From assembly GCA_023389135.1 (NCBI GenBank), contig JAEWEX010000331.1:1-5187 (forward strand): 5,187 bases of DNA, read 5' to 3'. Below, one piece after another: positions 1 through 5,187 of this stretch. A program made the translations under genes and the position numbers. Within the stretch, counting starts at the first letter, position 1, and each line of letters starts with the position of its first letter. Below the pieces are notes generated by a model. That model saw nothing but the letters and a program-made list of their open reading frames with translations. It searched no databases and was not told the origin of the DNA. The stretch is from Pseudomonadota bacterium (GTDB lineage Bacteria; Pseudomonadota; Alphaproteobacteria; Rhizobiales; Methylopilaceae).

Positions 1-222
1 CGCGCCGAGGCTCGGCGCCGTGAGCGCCAGGCTCCACAGCACCAGCGGCGGGTCCAGCGAGACCGAGTTGAAGGAGTTGATGGTGAGCCCCACCGGCGCG
101 CCGCCGTCGCCCAGCGTGGTGACCACCACGACGCCGGTGGCGAAGGAGCCGAGCACGTCCCGCAGCTCCCGGCTGTTCACCTGGGCCTGCGTCTCGGGGA
201 TGGTGCGACCCGGCTGTGCCAT
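1..222 (-). CDS. Flavin reductase domain protein (FMN-binding split barrel), N-terminal part
   Basis: Reading the minus strand from an ATG at 222 gives 74 codons with no stop, running off the left edge, so the C-terminal half or more is missing. The visible part matches the N-terminus of the flavin reductase-like (HpaC/RutF-type) family. It has a helix with [20 protein letters not shown] (residues 17-36), then [19 protein letters not shown] (about 45-63), the flavin-binding segment typical of the family. Known members reduce FMN or FAD with NAD(P)H and pass the free reduced flavin to a partner monooxygenase. The luciferase-like monooxygenase at 1336-2439 is the obvious candidate partner (inference). 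The gene is transcribed divergently from the lysR gene, from which it is 96 bases away. An in-frame ATG at 249 would add nine residues. I prefer 222 because a TACAAT -10-like element (258-263, minus) would put the transcription start at about 251, leaving almost no leader for the longer form. Neither start has a clear Shine-Dalgarno. Confidence 0.88.
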   Translation of the reverse strand, partial: MAQPGRTIPETQAQVNSRELRDVLGSFATGVVVVTTLGDGGAPVGLTINSFNSVSLDPPLVLWSLALTAPSLGA

Positions 223-279
223 GAGGCGAATATGGCGCGGCTGCCCCATCAGAACAAATTGTATTGCCTCATGCAGGGT

Positions 280-294
280 ATCAGACTTACTGAT
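280..294. promoter_or_regulatory. Candidate LysR operator (T-N11-A dyad, ATCAG-N5-CTGAT)
   Basis: The 15 bases form a perfect interrupted palindrome, ATCAG-ACTTA-CTGAT, with 5-bp arms. T281 and A293 fit the T-N11-A signature of LysR-type regulator boxes. The centre (287) is 32 bases upstream of the lysR GTG and about 36 bases upstream of the inferred start of the flavin reductase transcript. Binding there could both limit lysR expression and act at the -35 position of the divergent gene. The dyad is seen directly; that the neighbouring LysR protein binds it is inference from family habit. Confidence 0.5.
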
Positions 295-306
295 TCCGGC
301 GATCCC

Positions 307-311
307 GGGAG
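307..311 (+). promoter_or_regulatory. Shine-Dalgarno deciding the lysR GTG start
   Basis: GGGAG lies seven bases before the GTG at 319. This supports the GTG over the upstream in-frame ATG codons at 232 and 271, which have no such element and would add a non-family N-terminal extension translated from the control region. Confidence 0.6.
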
Positions 312-318
312 CCCTGCC

Positions 319-1248
319 GTGAAGCTGCGCCAGATCCGATACTTCGTCGCCGTCTATGAGGAGGGCTCGTTCACCGCCGCGGCGCGGCGCGAGAACGCCA
401 CCCAGTCGGGTCTGTCCATGCAGATCAAGGATCTGGAGCAGGCGCTGGGCGTCAGGCTGTTCGAGCGGCACCCCTCGGGCGTCTCGCCGACCCCCATCGG
501 CCGCCGGCTCTACGAGCATTCGACCCGCATCCTGCGCGAGGTCAGCGACATCGCGCTGGACATCGCGTCCATGTCCGGCGCGGTGACGGGCGAGGTCCAT
601 GTGGGCCTGATGCCGACCTTCACCCGCGCGATCCTCGCCCCGGCGCTCATGGCCTTCGCCGCCGAGCATCCGCATGTGCGCGTGCGCGTCACCGAGGCCT
701 ATAGCGGCGTGCTGACCCAGGAGATCGCCCGCCAGGCGCTGGACTTCGCCGTGGTGCCGCCGGGCCATGCGGTGCCGGGCATCAGTTCCACCTATCTCGG
801 CACCGACCGCGAATATCTGGTCACCGCCACCAACACCGCCCGCACCCATCTGGCGCCGGTGGAACTGGCGCGGGAGGCAGGCCCCATCCGCCTCGTCGTG
901 CCGGGCCCGACCAATGCCCGCCGCGGCCGCATCGACCGCTACCTGGAGAGCGCCGGCGTGGAGGTCGCCGAGACGCTGGAGATGGACGCCATGATGGGCA
1001 CGCTCGACCTGGTCGCGAGGTCGGGCTGGGTGACGATCCTGTCCGGCGTGCTGTGCGCGCCCGACCGCGACGGCGCGCGCCGCAAGCTGCACCCGCTGGC
1101 CGGGCCGCCGCTGACGGTGGACTACGTGCTGATCGAGCCGGCGGCGCGGTCGCTGTCGCAGGGCGCGCGACTGTTCGCCGAGGCGCTGTCGCGGGAGATG
1201 GCCCGTCTCATCGAGGCGGCCGAGCCGGAGCAGCATCAGAAAACCTGA
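319..1248 (+). CDS. LysR-family transcriptional regulator
   Basis: The 309-residue product has the usual LysR length. The N-terminal winged helix-turn-helix spans about residues 1-60: [20 protein letters not shown], then the HTH at about 18-37, then [13 protein letters not shown] and the wing ending in TPIGRRL. A linker helix follows (about 62-88), then the effector-binding domain (about 90-300), opening with [10 protein letters not shown]. The GTG start was chosen because family proteins begin at this M-x-L-R-Q-x-R-Y-F segment and GGGAG sits seven bases upstream. An in-frame ATG at 232 would add 29 residues unlike the family and would read through the likely operator. The protein probably binds the dyad at 280-294 and controls the divergent flavin reductase gene and perhaps the monooxygenase operon starting 87 bases downstream. 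The inducer cannot be read from the sequence; a pathway organic acid or ring-cleavage product is a reasonable guess. No terminator is visible after the stop. Confidence 0.93.
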   Translation: MKLRQIRYFVAVYEEGSFTAAARRENATQSGLSMQIKDLEQALGVRLFERHPSGVSPTPIGRRLYEHSTRILREVSDIALDIASMSGAVTGEVHVGLMPTFTRAILAPALMAFAAEHPHVRVRVTEAYSGVLTQEIARQALDFAVVPPGHAVPGISSTYLGTDREYLVTATNTARTHLAPVELAREAGPIRLVVPGPTNARRGRIDRYLESAGVEVAETLEMDAMMGTLDLVARSGWVTILSGVLCAPDRDGARRKLHPLAGPPLTVDYVLIEPAARSLSQGARLFAEALSREMARLIEAAEPEQHQKT

Positions 1249-1335
1249 ATGCACGGATAAGCCAATATCATTACTTCTTCTGACGGGCGGTCGCTAGCAT
1301 GGGTGCGTGCCGTGCAATGGCGCAGGAGCCCGCCG
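1249..1335 (+). promoter_or_regulatory. Probable promoter region of the monooxygenase-hydrolase-transporter operon
   Basis: This 87-base gap has a second AT-rich patch (about 1256-1283). It contains a short dyad, GATA-N6-TATC (1256-1269), and a T-N11-A pair (T1258, A1270), either of which might serve the LysR protein. TAGCAT at 1295-1300 matches four of six bases of the -10 consensus, but no good -35 lies 16-18 bases before it. No rho-independent terminator for lysR is visible, so read-through from lysR is possible. These sites are suggestions only; the AT-rich patch between two GC-rich genes is the main evidence. Confidence 0.35.
1324..1328 (+). promoter_or_regulatory. Shine-Dalgarno deciding the monooxygenase start
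   Basis: AGGAG stands seven bases before the ATG at 1336. It rules in favour of that codon over the in-frame GTG at 1303, whose extra 11 residues (RAVQWRRSPP-like) do not resemble the family N-terminus and would be translated through this ribosome binding site. Confidence 0.7.
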
Positions 1336-2439
1336 ATGGAAGTCTCGTTCTTCACCATGCCGATCCATCCGGTCGGCAAGCCCGTGGCGCAGTCGCTGAA
1401 GGAGGACCGCGAGGCCTTCCTGCTGGCCGACGCCCTCGGCTATGCGGAGGCCTATTGCGGCGAGCACACCACCGATCTGGCCGAGAACATCACCTCCTGC
1501 GTCGCCTTCCTGGCGAGCCTCGCCTACGAGACCAGGCGCATCCGCCTCGGCACCGGCACCGTCAACATTCCCAACAGCCACCCGGCCGCGGTGGCGGGGC
1601 AGGTGGCCATGCTGGACCACATGCTGGAGGGCCGGCTCAATTTCGGCATCAGCCCGGGCGGCCTGATGTCCGACGCCGAGGTGTTCGGCAACCTCGACCG
1701 CGACCGCAACGCCATGTTCATCGAGGGGATCGACATGATCCTCGACATCTGGAAGGGCGAGGCGCCCTACGACCTGGAGGGGGAGTTCTGGAAGGTCTCG
1801 ACCCGGCGCACCATGATGCCGGAGATCGGCCAGGGCAACATCATCAAGCCCTACCAGAAGCCGCACCCGCCGGTGGTGGGCACCGTGGTCGCGCCCTATT
1901 CCAAGGGCGTGACCGCCATGGCGGCGCGGGGCTGGGAGCCCATATCGGCCAACTTCCTGCTGTCCAGATGGGTCGCGACGCACTGGCCCAACTATGCCGA
2001 GGGCTGCGCCCAGGCGGGCCGCCCGGCCGATCCCGCCAACTGGCGCGTGGCGCGCTCGATCTTCGTCGCCGACGACGCGGCGACCGCCGAGCGCTACGCC
2101 CGCGATCCCGACGGCCCCTATGTGTTCTACTACCGCCAGCTCCTGACCAAGATGCGCGCCGGCAAGCGCCTGGGGCTCTTCAAGGAGGACCAGTCCATGC
2201 CCGACGACGCGGTGACGCTCGACTATGTCTGCGACCGCCTGATCACCTGCGGCACGCCGGACATGGTGTCCGACAGCATCCTCGCGCTGCGCGAGGAGAT
2301 CGGGGATTTCGGCCACATCGTCTATGCCGGCCACGACTGGGCCGATCCCGCGCTGGGCAAGCGCTCGATGGTGCTGATGGCCGAGAAGGTGATGCCCGCG
2401 GTCAATGCGGCCATCGGCGCGCGGGCGGCGGCGCAATGA
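1336..2439 (+). CDS. Luciferase-like (LLM class) flavin-dependent monooxygenase
   Basis: The 367-residue product has the length and motif order of the bacterial luciferase-like TIM-barrel family. These are typically two-component enzymes that use FMNH2 from a separate reductase to insert oxygen from O2. The first strand is MEVSFFTMPIHPVG. GEHTT (42-46) follows the ADALGYAEAY segment. RIRLGTGT (68-75) and HPAAVAGQVAMLDHMLEGR (82-100) are core family signatures, followed by FGISPGG (103-109). KPYQKPHPPV (171-180) and CGTPDMV (305-311) are the later landmarks common to these enzymes. The MPIHP opening is shared with proteins often annotated as limonene 1,2-monooxygenase-like, a name that says little about substrate. 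The divergent flavin reductase at 1-222 is a likely partner. The gene overlaps the following hydrolase by an ATGA, so the two are translationally linked. A Baeyer-Villiger (type II) reaction giving a lactone or ester would fit that neighbour, but hydroxylation or ring cleavage is equally possible. The protein is cytosolic, with no signal peptide. Confidence 0.92.
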   Translation: MEVSFFTMPIHPVGKPVAQSLKEDREAFLLADALGYAEAYCGEHTTDLAENITSCVAFLASLAYETRRIRLGTGTVNIPNSHPAAVAGQVAMLDHMLEGRLNFGISPGGLMSDAEVFGNLDRDRNAMFIEGIDMILDIWKGEAPYDLEGEFWKVSTRRTMMPEIGQGNIIKPYQKPHPPVVGTVVAPYSKGVTAMAARGWEPISANFLLSRWVATHWPNYAEGCAQAGRPADPANWRVARSIFVADDAATAERYARDPDGPYVFYYRQLLTKMRAGKRLGLFKEDQSMPDDAVTLDYVCDRLITCGTPDMVSDSILALREEIGDFGHIVYAGHDWADPALGKRSMVLMAEKVMPAVNAAIGARAAAQ

Positions 2440-3257
2440 CCATGCAGCGCCTCGAACGGCCCGACGCCGCAATAGCCTATCGCGTCGACGGGGAGGAGGG
2501 CCGCCCCTGGCTCGTCCTGTCCAACTCGCTCGGCACCAGCCACGCCATGTGGGAGCCGCAGCTCGCCTTGCTGACGCAGGCATTCCGCGTCCTGCGCTAC
2601 GACACCCGCGGCCATGGTTCCAGTTCCGCGCCGCCGGCGCCCTACGGCTTCCCCATGCTTGCGGGCGACGTCGTGGCGCTGATGGACCGCCTCGGCATCG
2701 ACCGCGCGACCTTCATGGGCCTTTCGCTCGGCGGCATGACGGGGCTGGAACTGGCGCTGCGCCATCCCGGCCGCATCGAGCGGCTGGTGTGCTGCGATGC
2801 GCGCGCCGACTGCCCCGACGCCTACCGCCAGATCTGGCCCGCCAACATCGAGCGCGCCCGCGCCGGCGGCATGGAGGCGGTGGCCGACGCCACGCTGTCG
2901 CGCTGGTTCTCGGACGCCTTCCGCGCCGATCCCGCCAACGAGGGCGTCCTCGCCGCCACCCGCGCCCAGATCGTCGCCACCTCGGTCGAGGGCTATGTGG
3001 GCTGCGCCTCGGCGCTGCTGACGCTGGATTTCCTGAAGGAGCTGGGGTCGCTTCGGCTGCCGGTGCTCTATATCGTCGGCGAGCACGACCCGGCGGCCCC
3101 GGCCGCCGTCATGAAGGGCATGGCGGACGCGACGCCCGGCGCCGACTTCGAGGCGATCGCCGGCGCGGCGCATCTAAGCAATATCGAGGCGCCCGCGGCG
3201 TTCAACGACATCGTCGCGGGCTGGCTCGGCATCGGTCCGGACCGGCAAAGGACCTAG
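2436..3257 (+). CDS. Alpha/beta hydrolase, 3-oxoadipate enol-lactonase (PcaD)-like
   Basis: The 273-residue protein carries a complete alpha/beta-hydrolase catalytic set. The nucleophile is Ser97 in MGLSLGG (94-100), the acid is Asp218 in VGEHDP, and the base is His246 in GAAHLSNIEAP. LSNSLGTSHAMWEPQ (28-42) carries the oxyanion-hole region in the form characteristic of PcaD, followed by FRVLRYDTRGHGSS (50-63). The lid holds the W-x-x-N-I-x-x-A-x-x-x-G-M and LSRWF elements also seen in PcaD. PcaD hydrolyses 3-oxoadipate enol-lactone in the protocatechuate and catechol beta-ketoadipate pathway. No other pca or cat gene is in view, so the true substrate may be another lactone or ester, possibly the product of the upstream monooxygenase. 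The ATG at 2436 overlaps the monooxygenase stop (ATGA, 2436-2439), indicating coupled translation. A second ATG at 2442 would shorten the protein by two residues. The protein is cytosolic and no defect is seen. Confidence 0.92.
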   Translation: MTMQRLERPDAAIAYRVDGEEGRPWLVLSNSLGTSHAMWEPQLALLTQAFRVLRYDTRGHGSSSAPPAPYGFPMLAGDVVALMDRLGIDRATFMGLSLGGMTGLELALRHPGRIERLVCCDARADCPDAYRQIWPANIERARAGGMEAVADATLSRWFSDAFRADPANEGVLAATRAQIVATSVEGYVGCASALLTLDFLKELGSLRLPVLYIVGEHDPAAPAAVMKGMADATPGADFEAIAGAAHLSNIEAPAAFNDIVAGWLGIGPDRQRT

Positions 3258-3343
3258 CACGGCGACGCTTGCAGAATGTCGCGTCTGACTGTCGGACAAT
3301 GACCGCGAAGACGGCCCGACCGGGCGCATGGGAGGAGACTGGG
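3258..3343 (+). other. Gap between hydrolase and tctB genes
   Basis: These 86 bases hold a 9-base palindrome TGTC-G-GACA (3290-3298), which also forms part of a rough tandem repeat with the preceding GTCTGACT. They also hold a short hairpin, GCCC-GACC-GGGC (3314-3325), with no U-run, so not a standard terminator. TTGCAG (3269-3274) could be a -35, but no -10 lies at normal spacing. An in-frame ATG at 3299 could extend tctB by 15 residues but has no good ribosome binding site. Whether tctBA has its own promoter here or is read from upstream cannot be decided. Confidence 0.4.
3331..3337 (+). promoter_or_regulatory. Strong Shine-Dalgarno for tctB
   Basis: GGAGGAG lies six bases before the ATG at 3344. 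It is the strongest ribosome binding site in the window, and it fixes the start of tctB against the upstream in-frame ATG at 3299. Confidence 0.75.
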
Positions 3344-3862
3344 ATGACGTCGCGGCAGCCAGCGGCGGGCAGCGGGCCGGGCCTGCTCGCCCGGTGGAAC
3401 TTCAACACCGTCGTGGCGCTGCTGGTGACGGCCATGGGCATCGCCATCGTCCTGCTGGTGCCGAGCCAGGTGGAGGATCCGCCGCGGCTGTTCGGCATGG
3501 CGCCCCAGGGCATCAGCCCGGAGACGTTCCCGACCATCGTCGGCGGGCTGTTCATCGCCACCGGGCTCGCCTATCTGGCGACCAGCTTCGGGCTGCGCGA
3601 GGTCAACGGCTTCGCCACCCTGACCGGCCAGGCGGCGTTCAACATCGGCGTCGTGCTGGCGCTCATGTTCCTCTACATCGTCATGCTGCGGCCGCTCGGG
3701 TTCATCGCTTCCAGCGGCATCACCGCCATCGCGCTGTCGCTCTATTACGGCTCGCGCAACCCGATCGGCATCGGCATCGTCGCCATCGTCATCCCGGTGA
3801 CGGTGTTCTACCTGTTCACGCGGGTGCTCTACGTCTCGCTGCCGCCGTTCCCGGAGTTCTGA
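3344..3862 (+). CDS. tctB: Tripartite tricarboxylate transporter small membrane subunit TctB
   Basis: The 172-residue protein is the expected size for TctB, the poorly conserved small integral-membrane subunit of TTT-family secondary transporters. These take up citrate and other carboxylates with a periplasmic binding protein. A short basic cytosolic N-terminus (1-20) precedes hydrophobic segments at about 22-40, 63-82, 99-115, 118-135 and 139-158. The region between segments 1 and 2 carries the SPETFPTIVGG element, and the C-terminus ends VLYVSLPPFPEF, both typical of the family. The assignment rests heavily on the adjacent tctA, which starts three bases after this stop. Known TTT systems are driven by ion gradients; the substrate cannot be told from this subunit. 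The 86-base gap from the hydrolase, with no terminator, suggests it belongs to the same operon, so the imported acid is probably the monooxygenase substrate or a related compound. Confidence 0.87.
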   Translation: MTSRQPAAGSGPGLLARWNFNTVVALLVTAMGIAIVLLVPSQVEDPPRLFGMAPQGISPETFPTIVGGLFIATGLAYLATSFGLREVNGFATLTGQAAFNIGVVLALMFLYIVMLRPLGFIASSGITAIALSLYYGSRNPIGIGIVAIVIPVTVFYLFTRVLYVSLPPFPEF

Positions 3863-3865
3863 GGC

Positions 3866-5187
3866 ATGTTCGAGACCATCCTCGGTTCCTTCGAGATGCT
3901 GCTCAGGGTCGATACGATCCTGATGATCGCCGCCGGGACGGTGCTCGGCATCACCGTGGGGGCGCTGCCGGGCTTCACCACGGTCATGGCCATGGCGGTG
4001 GTGCTGCCGATCTCGTTCTTCCTGGATCCCATCGTCGGCATCCCGTTCCTGATCGGCGTGTACAAGGGCGGCATCTACGGCGGCTCGATCCCCGCGATCC
4101 TGGTCAACATCCCGGGCACCGGCGCCTCGGTGGCGACCACCATCGACGGCTCGCCCATGAGCCGCAAGGGCCAGTCCCGCAAGGCGCTGGAGATGGCGCT
4201 GGTGGCCTCCGCCGTGGGCGACTTCCTCTCGTCCTTCGCGACCATCCTGGTGATCGGCGCCATCGCGGCGGTGGCGCTGCTGATCGGCCCGCCGGAGCTG
4301 GCCGCGATCCTGCTGCTCAGCATGCTGGTGATCGTGGTGTCGGCGTCGGGCTCCTTCATCAAGGGCCTGGTCATGCTGCTCATCGGCATGTTCCTCGCCA
4401 TGATCGGCCAGGACCCCATCGGCGCCCTGACCCGCTTCACCTTCGACTTCTTCCCGCTGCAGGCGGGCATCGACCTGCTGCCGCTGCTGATCGGCCTGTT
4501 CGCGATCCCCGAGATCCTGATCGCCATGGAGAACCGCCGCGCCAACGTGGTGGAGACCGACGCGCTGAAGGCGCAGGGCGAGCGGCTGACCTGGGCGGAA
4601 ACCGTCTCCTGCGGCCGCACCATCCTGCGCTCCACCGTGCTGGGCGGCGTCATCGGCATGATCCCGGGCGTCGGCCAGACGGTCGCCGCCTTCATGGGCT
4701 ACTCCGCCGCAAAGAATGCCTCCAGGCACCCCGAGCGCTTCGGCAAGGGCGAGCTGGAGGGCGTCGCCGCGCCGGAAGCCGCCAACAACGCCGTCAACGG
4801 CCCCACCATGGTGCCGCTGCTGACGCTGGGCATCCCCGGCGACAACATCACCGCCATCCTGCTCGGCGCCTTCGTGGCGCAGGGCCTGAGGCCCGGCCCG
4901 CAGCTGTTCGAGGAGCAGGCGCCGCTGGTCTACGCGCTGCTTCTGTCGATGCTGATCGCCTGCGTGCTGCTGCTGGTGATCGGATACATCCTCAGCCCGA
5001 TCTTCTCGCGCATCGTCACGGTCAACAAGGCCTACCTGGTGCCGCTGATGCTGATCTTCGCGGTGGCGGGCGTCTACGTCTACCGGTCCAACGTCATGGA
5101 CCTGTTCTTCATGATCGGCTTCGGCCTGTTCGGCTACGCCTGCCGCAAGCTGCAGTTCGACGTGTCGCCGCTGGTGATGGGCTTCAT
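3866..5187 (+). CDS. tctA: Tripartite tricarboxylate transporter large permease subunit TctA, C-terminus cut off
   Basis: From the ATG at 3866, 440 complete codons run open to the right edge. Full TctA proteins are about 500 residues, so roughly the last 60 are missing. The protein is highly hydrophobic with many membrane segments and shows the conserved TctA blocks. GALPGFT (32-38) comes first. YKGGIYGGSIPAILVNIPGT (66-85) is followed by TTIDGSPMSRKGQ (91-103). The second half repeats the pattern with GMIPGVGQT (264-272), GVAAPEAANNAV (299-310) and PLLTLGIPGDNITAILLGA (317-335), then GLRPGPQLF (340-348). The two halves with related P-G motifs reflect the known internal duplication of the family. 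TctA forms the substrate channel with TctB and normally works with a periplasmic TctC. The three-base gap after tctB and GGAG at 3853-3856 (nine bases before the start, inside tctB) indicate coupled translation. No frameshift or missing motif is seen in the visible part. Confidence 0.95.
   Translation, partial: MFETILGSFEMLLRVDTILMIAAGTVLGITVGALPGFTTVMAMAVVLPISFFLDPIVGIPFLIGVYKGGIYGGSIPAILVNIPGTGASVATTIDGSPMSRKGQSRKALEMALVASAVGDFLSSFATILVIGAIAAVALLIGPPELAAILLLSMLVIVVSASGSFIKGLVMLLIGMFLAMIGQDPIGALTRFTFDFFPLQAGIDLLPLLIGLFAIPEILIAMENRRANVVETDALKAQGERLTWAETVSCGRTILRSTVLGGVIGMIPGVGQTVAAFMGYSAAKNASRHPERFGKGELEGVAAPEAANNAVNGPTMVPLLTLGIPGDNITAILLGAFVAQGLRPGPQLFEEQAPLVYALLLSMLIACVLLLVIGYILSPIFSRIVTVNKAYLVPLMLIFAVAGVYVYRSNVMDLFFMIGFGLFGYACRKLQFDVSPLVMGF

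Larger units (their letters stand above)
223..318. promoter_or_regulatory. Divergent promoter/control region between flavin reductase and lysR genes
   Basis: This 96-base gap separates two divergent genes and contains a patch (about 250-300) clearly richer in A and T than its surroundings. On the minus strand, TACAAT (rc of 258-263) matches five of six bases of the -10 consensus. No good -35 hexamer lies at 16-18 bases from it, as is common for activator-dependent promoters. On the plus strand, TTGCCT (264-269) could be a -35, but no convincing -10 follows. A LysR-type dyad sits at 280-294. The layout of regulator and target gene divergent around one operator is classic for LysR-family systems. 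The promoter assignments are weak, but the region's regulatory role is likely. Confidence 0.55.

Noticed and set aside
232..318. N-terminal extension of the LysR protein from an ATG at 232 or 271
   Set aside because: The extra residues do not resemble the family, would be translated from the AT-rich control region with its dyad, and lack a ribosome binding site; the GTG at 319 has one.
20..322. Plus-strand 100-codon open frame at the left end
   Set aside because: It lies opposite the flavin reductase gene, whose minus-strand translation has clear family motifs. The plus-strand product has none.
1294..2583. Long minus-strand open frame (429 codons) opposite the monooxygenase
   Set aside because: Same antisense shadow effect: composition is biased to R, A, G, H and V, there is no recognisable domain, and the opposite strand encodes an obvious luciferase-like enzyme.
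2322..3173. Minus-strand open frame (283 codons) opposite the hydrolase
   Set aside because: Antisense shadow of the PcaD-like gene, with low-complexity composition and no domain.
3314..3325. GCCC-GACC-GGGC hairpin as a terminator between hydrolase and tctB
   Set aside because: The stem is only four base pairs and no run of T follows, so it does not support termination.
2405..3343. Upstream extension of the tctB frame through the hydrolase gene
   Set aside because: The frame is open only because of high GC. The extension is arginine/proline-rich with no domain, and GGAGGAG at 3331-3337 marks the real start.
3254..4729. Long minus-strand open frame (491 codons) opposite tctB and tctA
   Set aside because: It is a by-product of GC-rich third positions on the plus strand. 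The translation is a low-complexity mix of H, R, D, E, Q and G with no domain, and the plus-strand frame has clear TctB/TctA motifs.

Overview
This GC-rich bacterial window has protein-coding genes whose third codon positions are almost all G or C. It looks like a proteobacterium, most likely an alphaproteobacterium, with a betaproteobacterium such as a Burkholderiales member as the alternative. That guess rests on base composition, on the gene types (tripartite tricarboxylate transporters and LysR regulators are abundant in these groups) and on general protein style. No marker gene fixes the taxonomy.

Layout: (1) positions 1-222, minus strand: the N-terminal 74 codons of a flavin-reductase-domain protein that runs off the left edge. 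(2) 223-318: a short divergent control region with the most AT-rich patch of the left part, containing a perfect LysR-type dyad (ATCAG-N5-CTGAT, 280-294). (3) 319-1248, plus: a LysR-family regulator, best started at a GTG with its own Shine-Dalgarno. (4) 1249-1335: a short non-coding gap with a second AT-rich patch, probably holding the promoter of the next operon. (5) 1336-2439, plus: a luciferase-like, flavin-dependent monooxygenase. (6) 2436-3257, plus: an alpha/beta hydrolase of the 3-oxoadipate enol-lactonase (PcaD) type, overlapping its upstream neighbour by an ATGA. (7) 3258-3343: an 86-base gap. (8) 3344-3862 and 3866-5187+, plus: the small (TctB) and large (TctA, cut by the right edge) membrane subunits of a tripartite tricarboxylate transporter.

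Together the genes read as a compact uptake-and-catabolism cassette. The transporter would import an organic acid. The reductase would supply reduced FMN to the luciferase-like monooxygenase, which would oxygenate the substrate or a product of it. The PcaD-like hydrolase would open a lactone or ester product, and the LysR protein would sense a pathway compound and control both divergent arms. The gene families are well supported by sequence. The substrate and the order of reactions are inference. The periplasmic binding protein (TctC) that normally completes the transporter is not in the window. No RNA genes, mobile elements, CRISPR arrays or frameshifts were seen.
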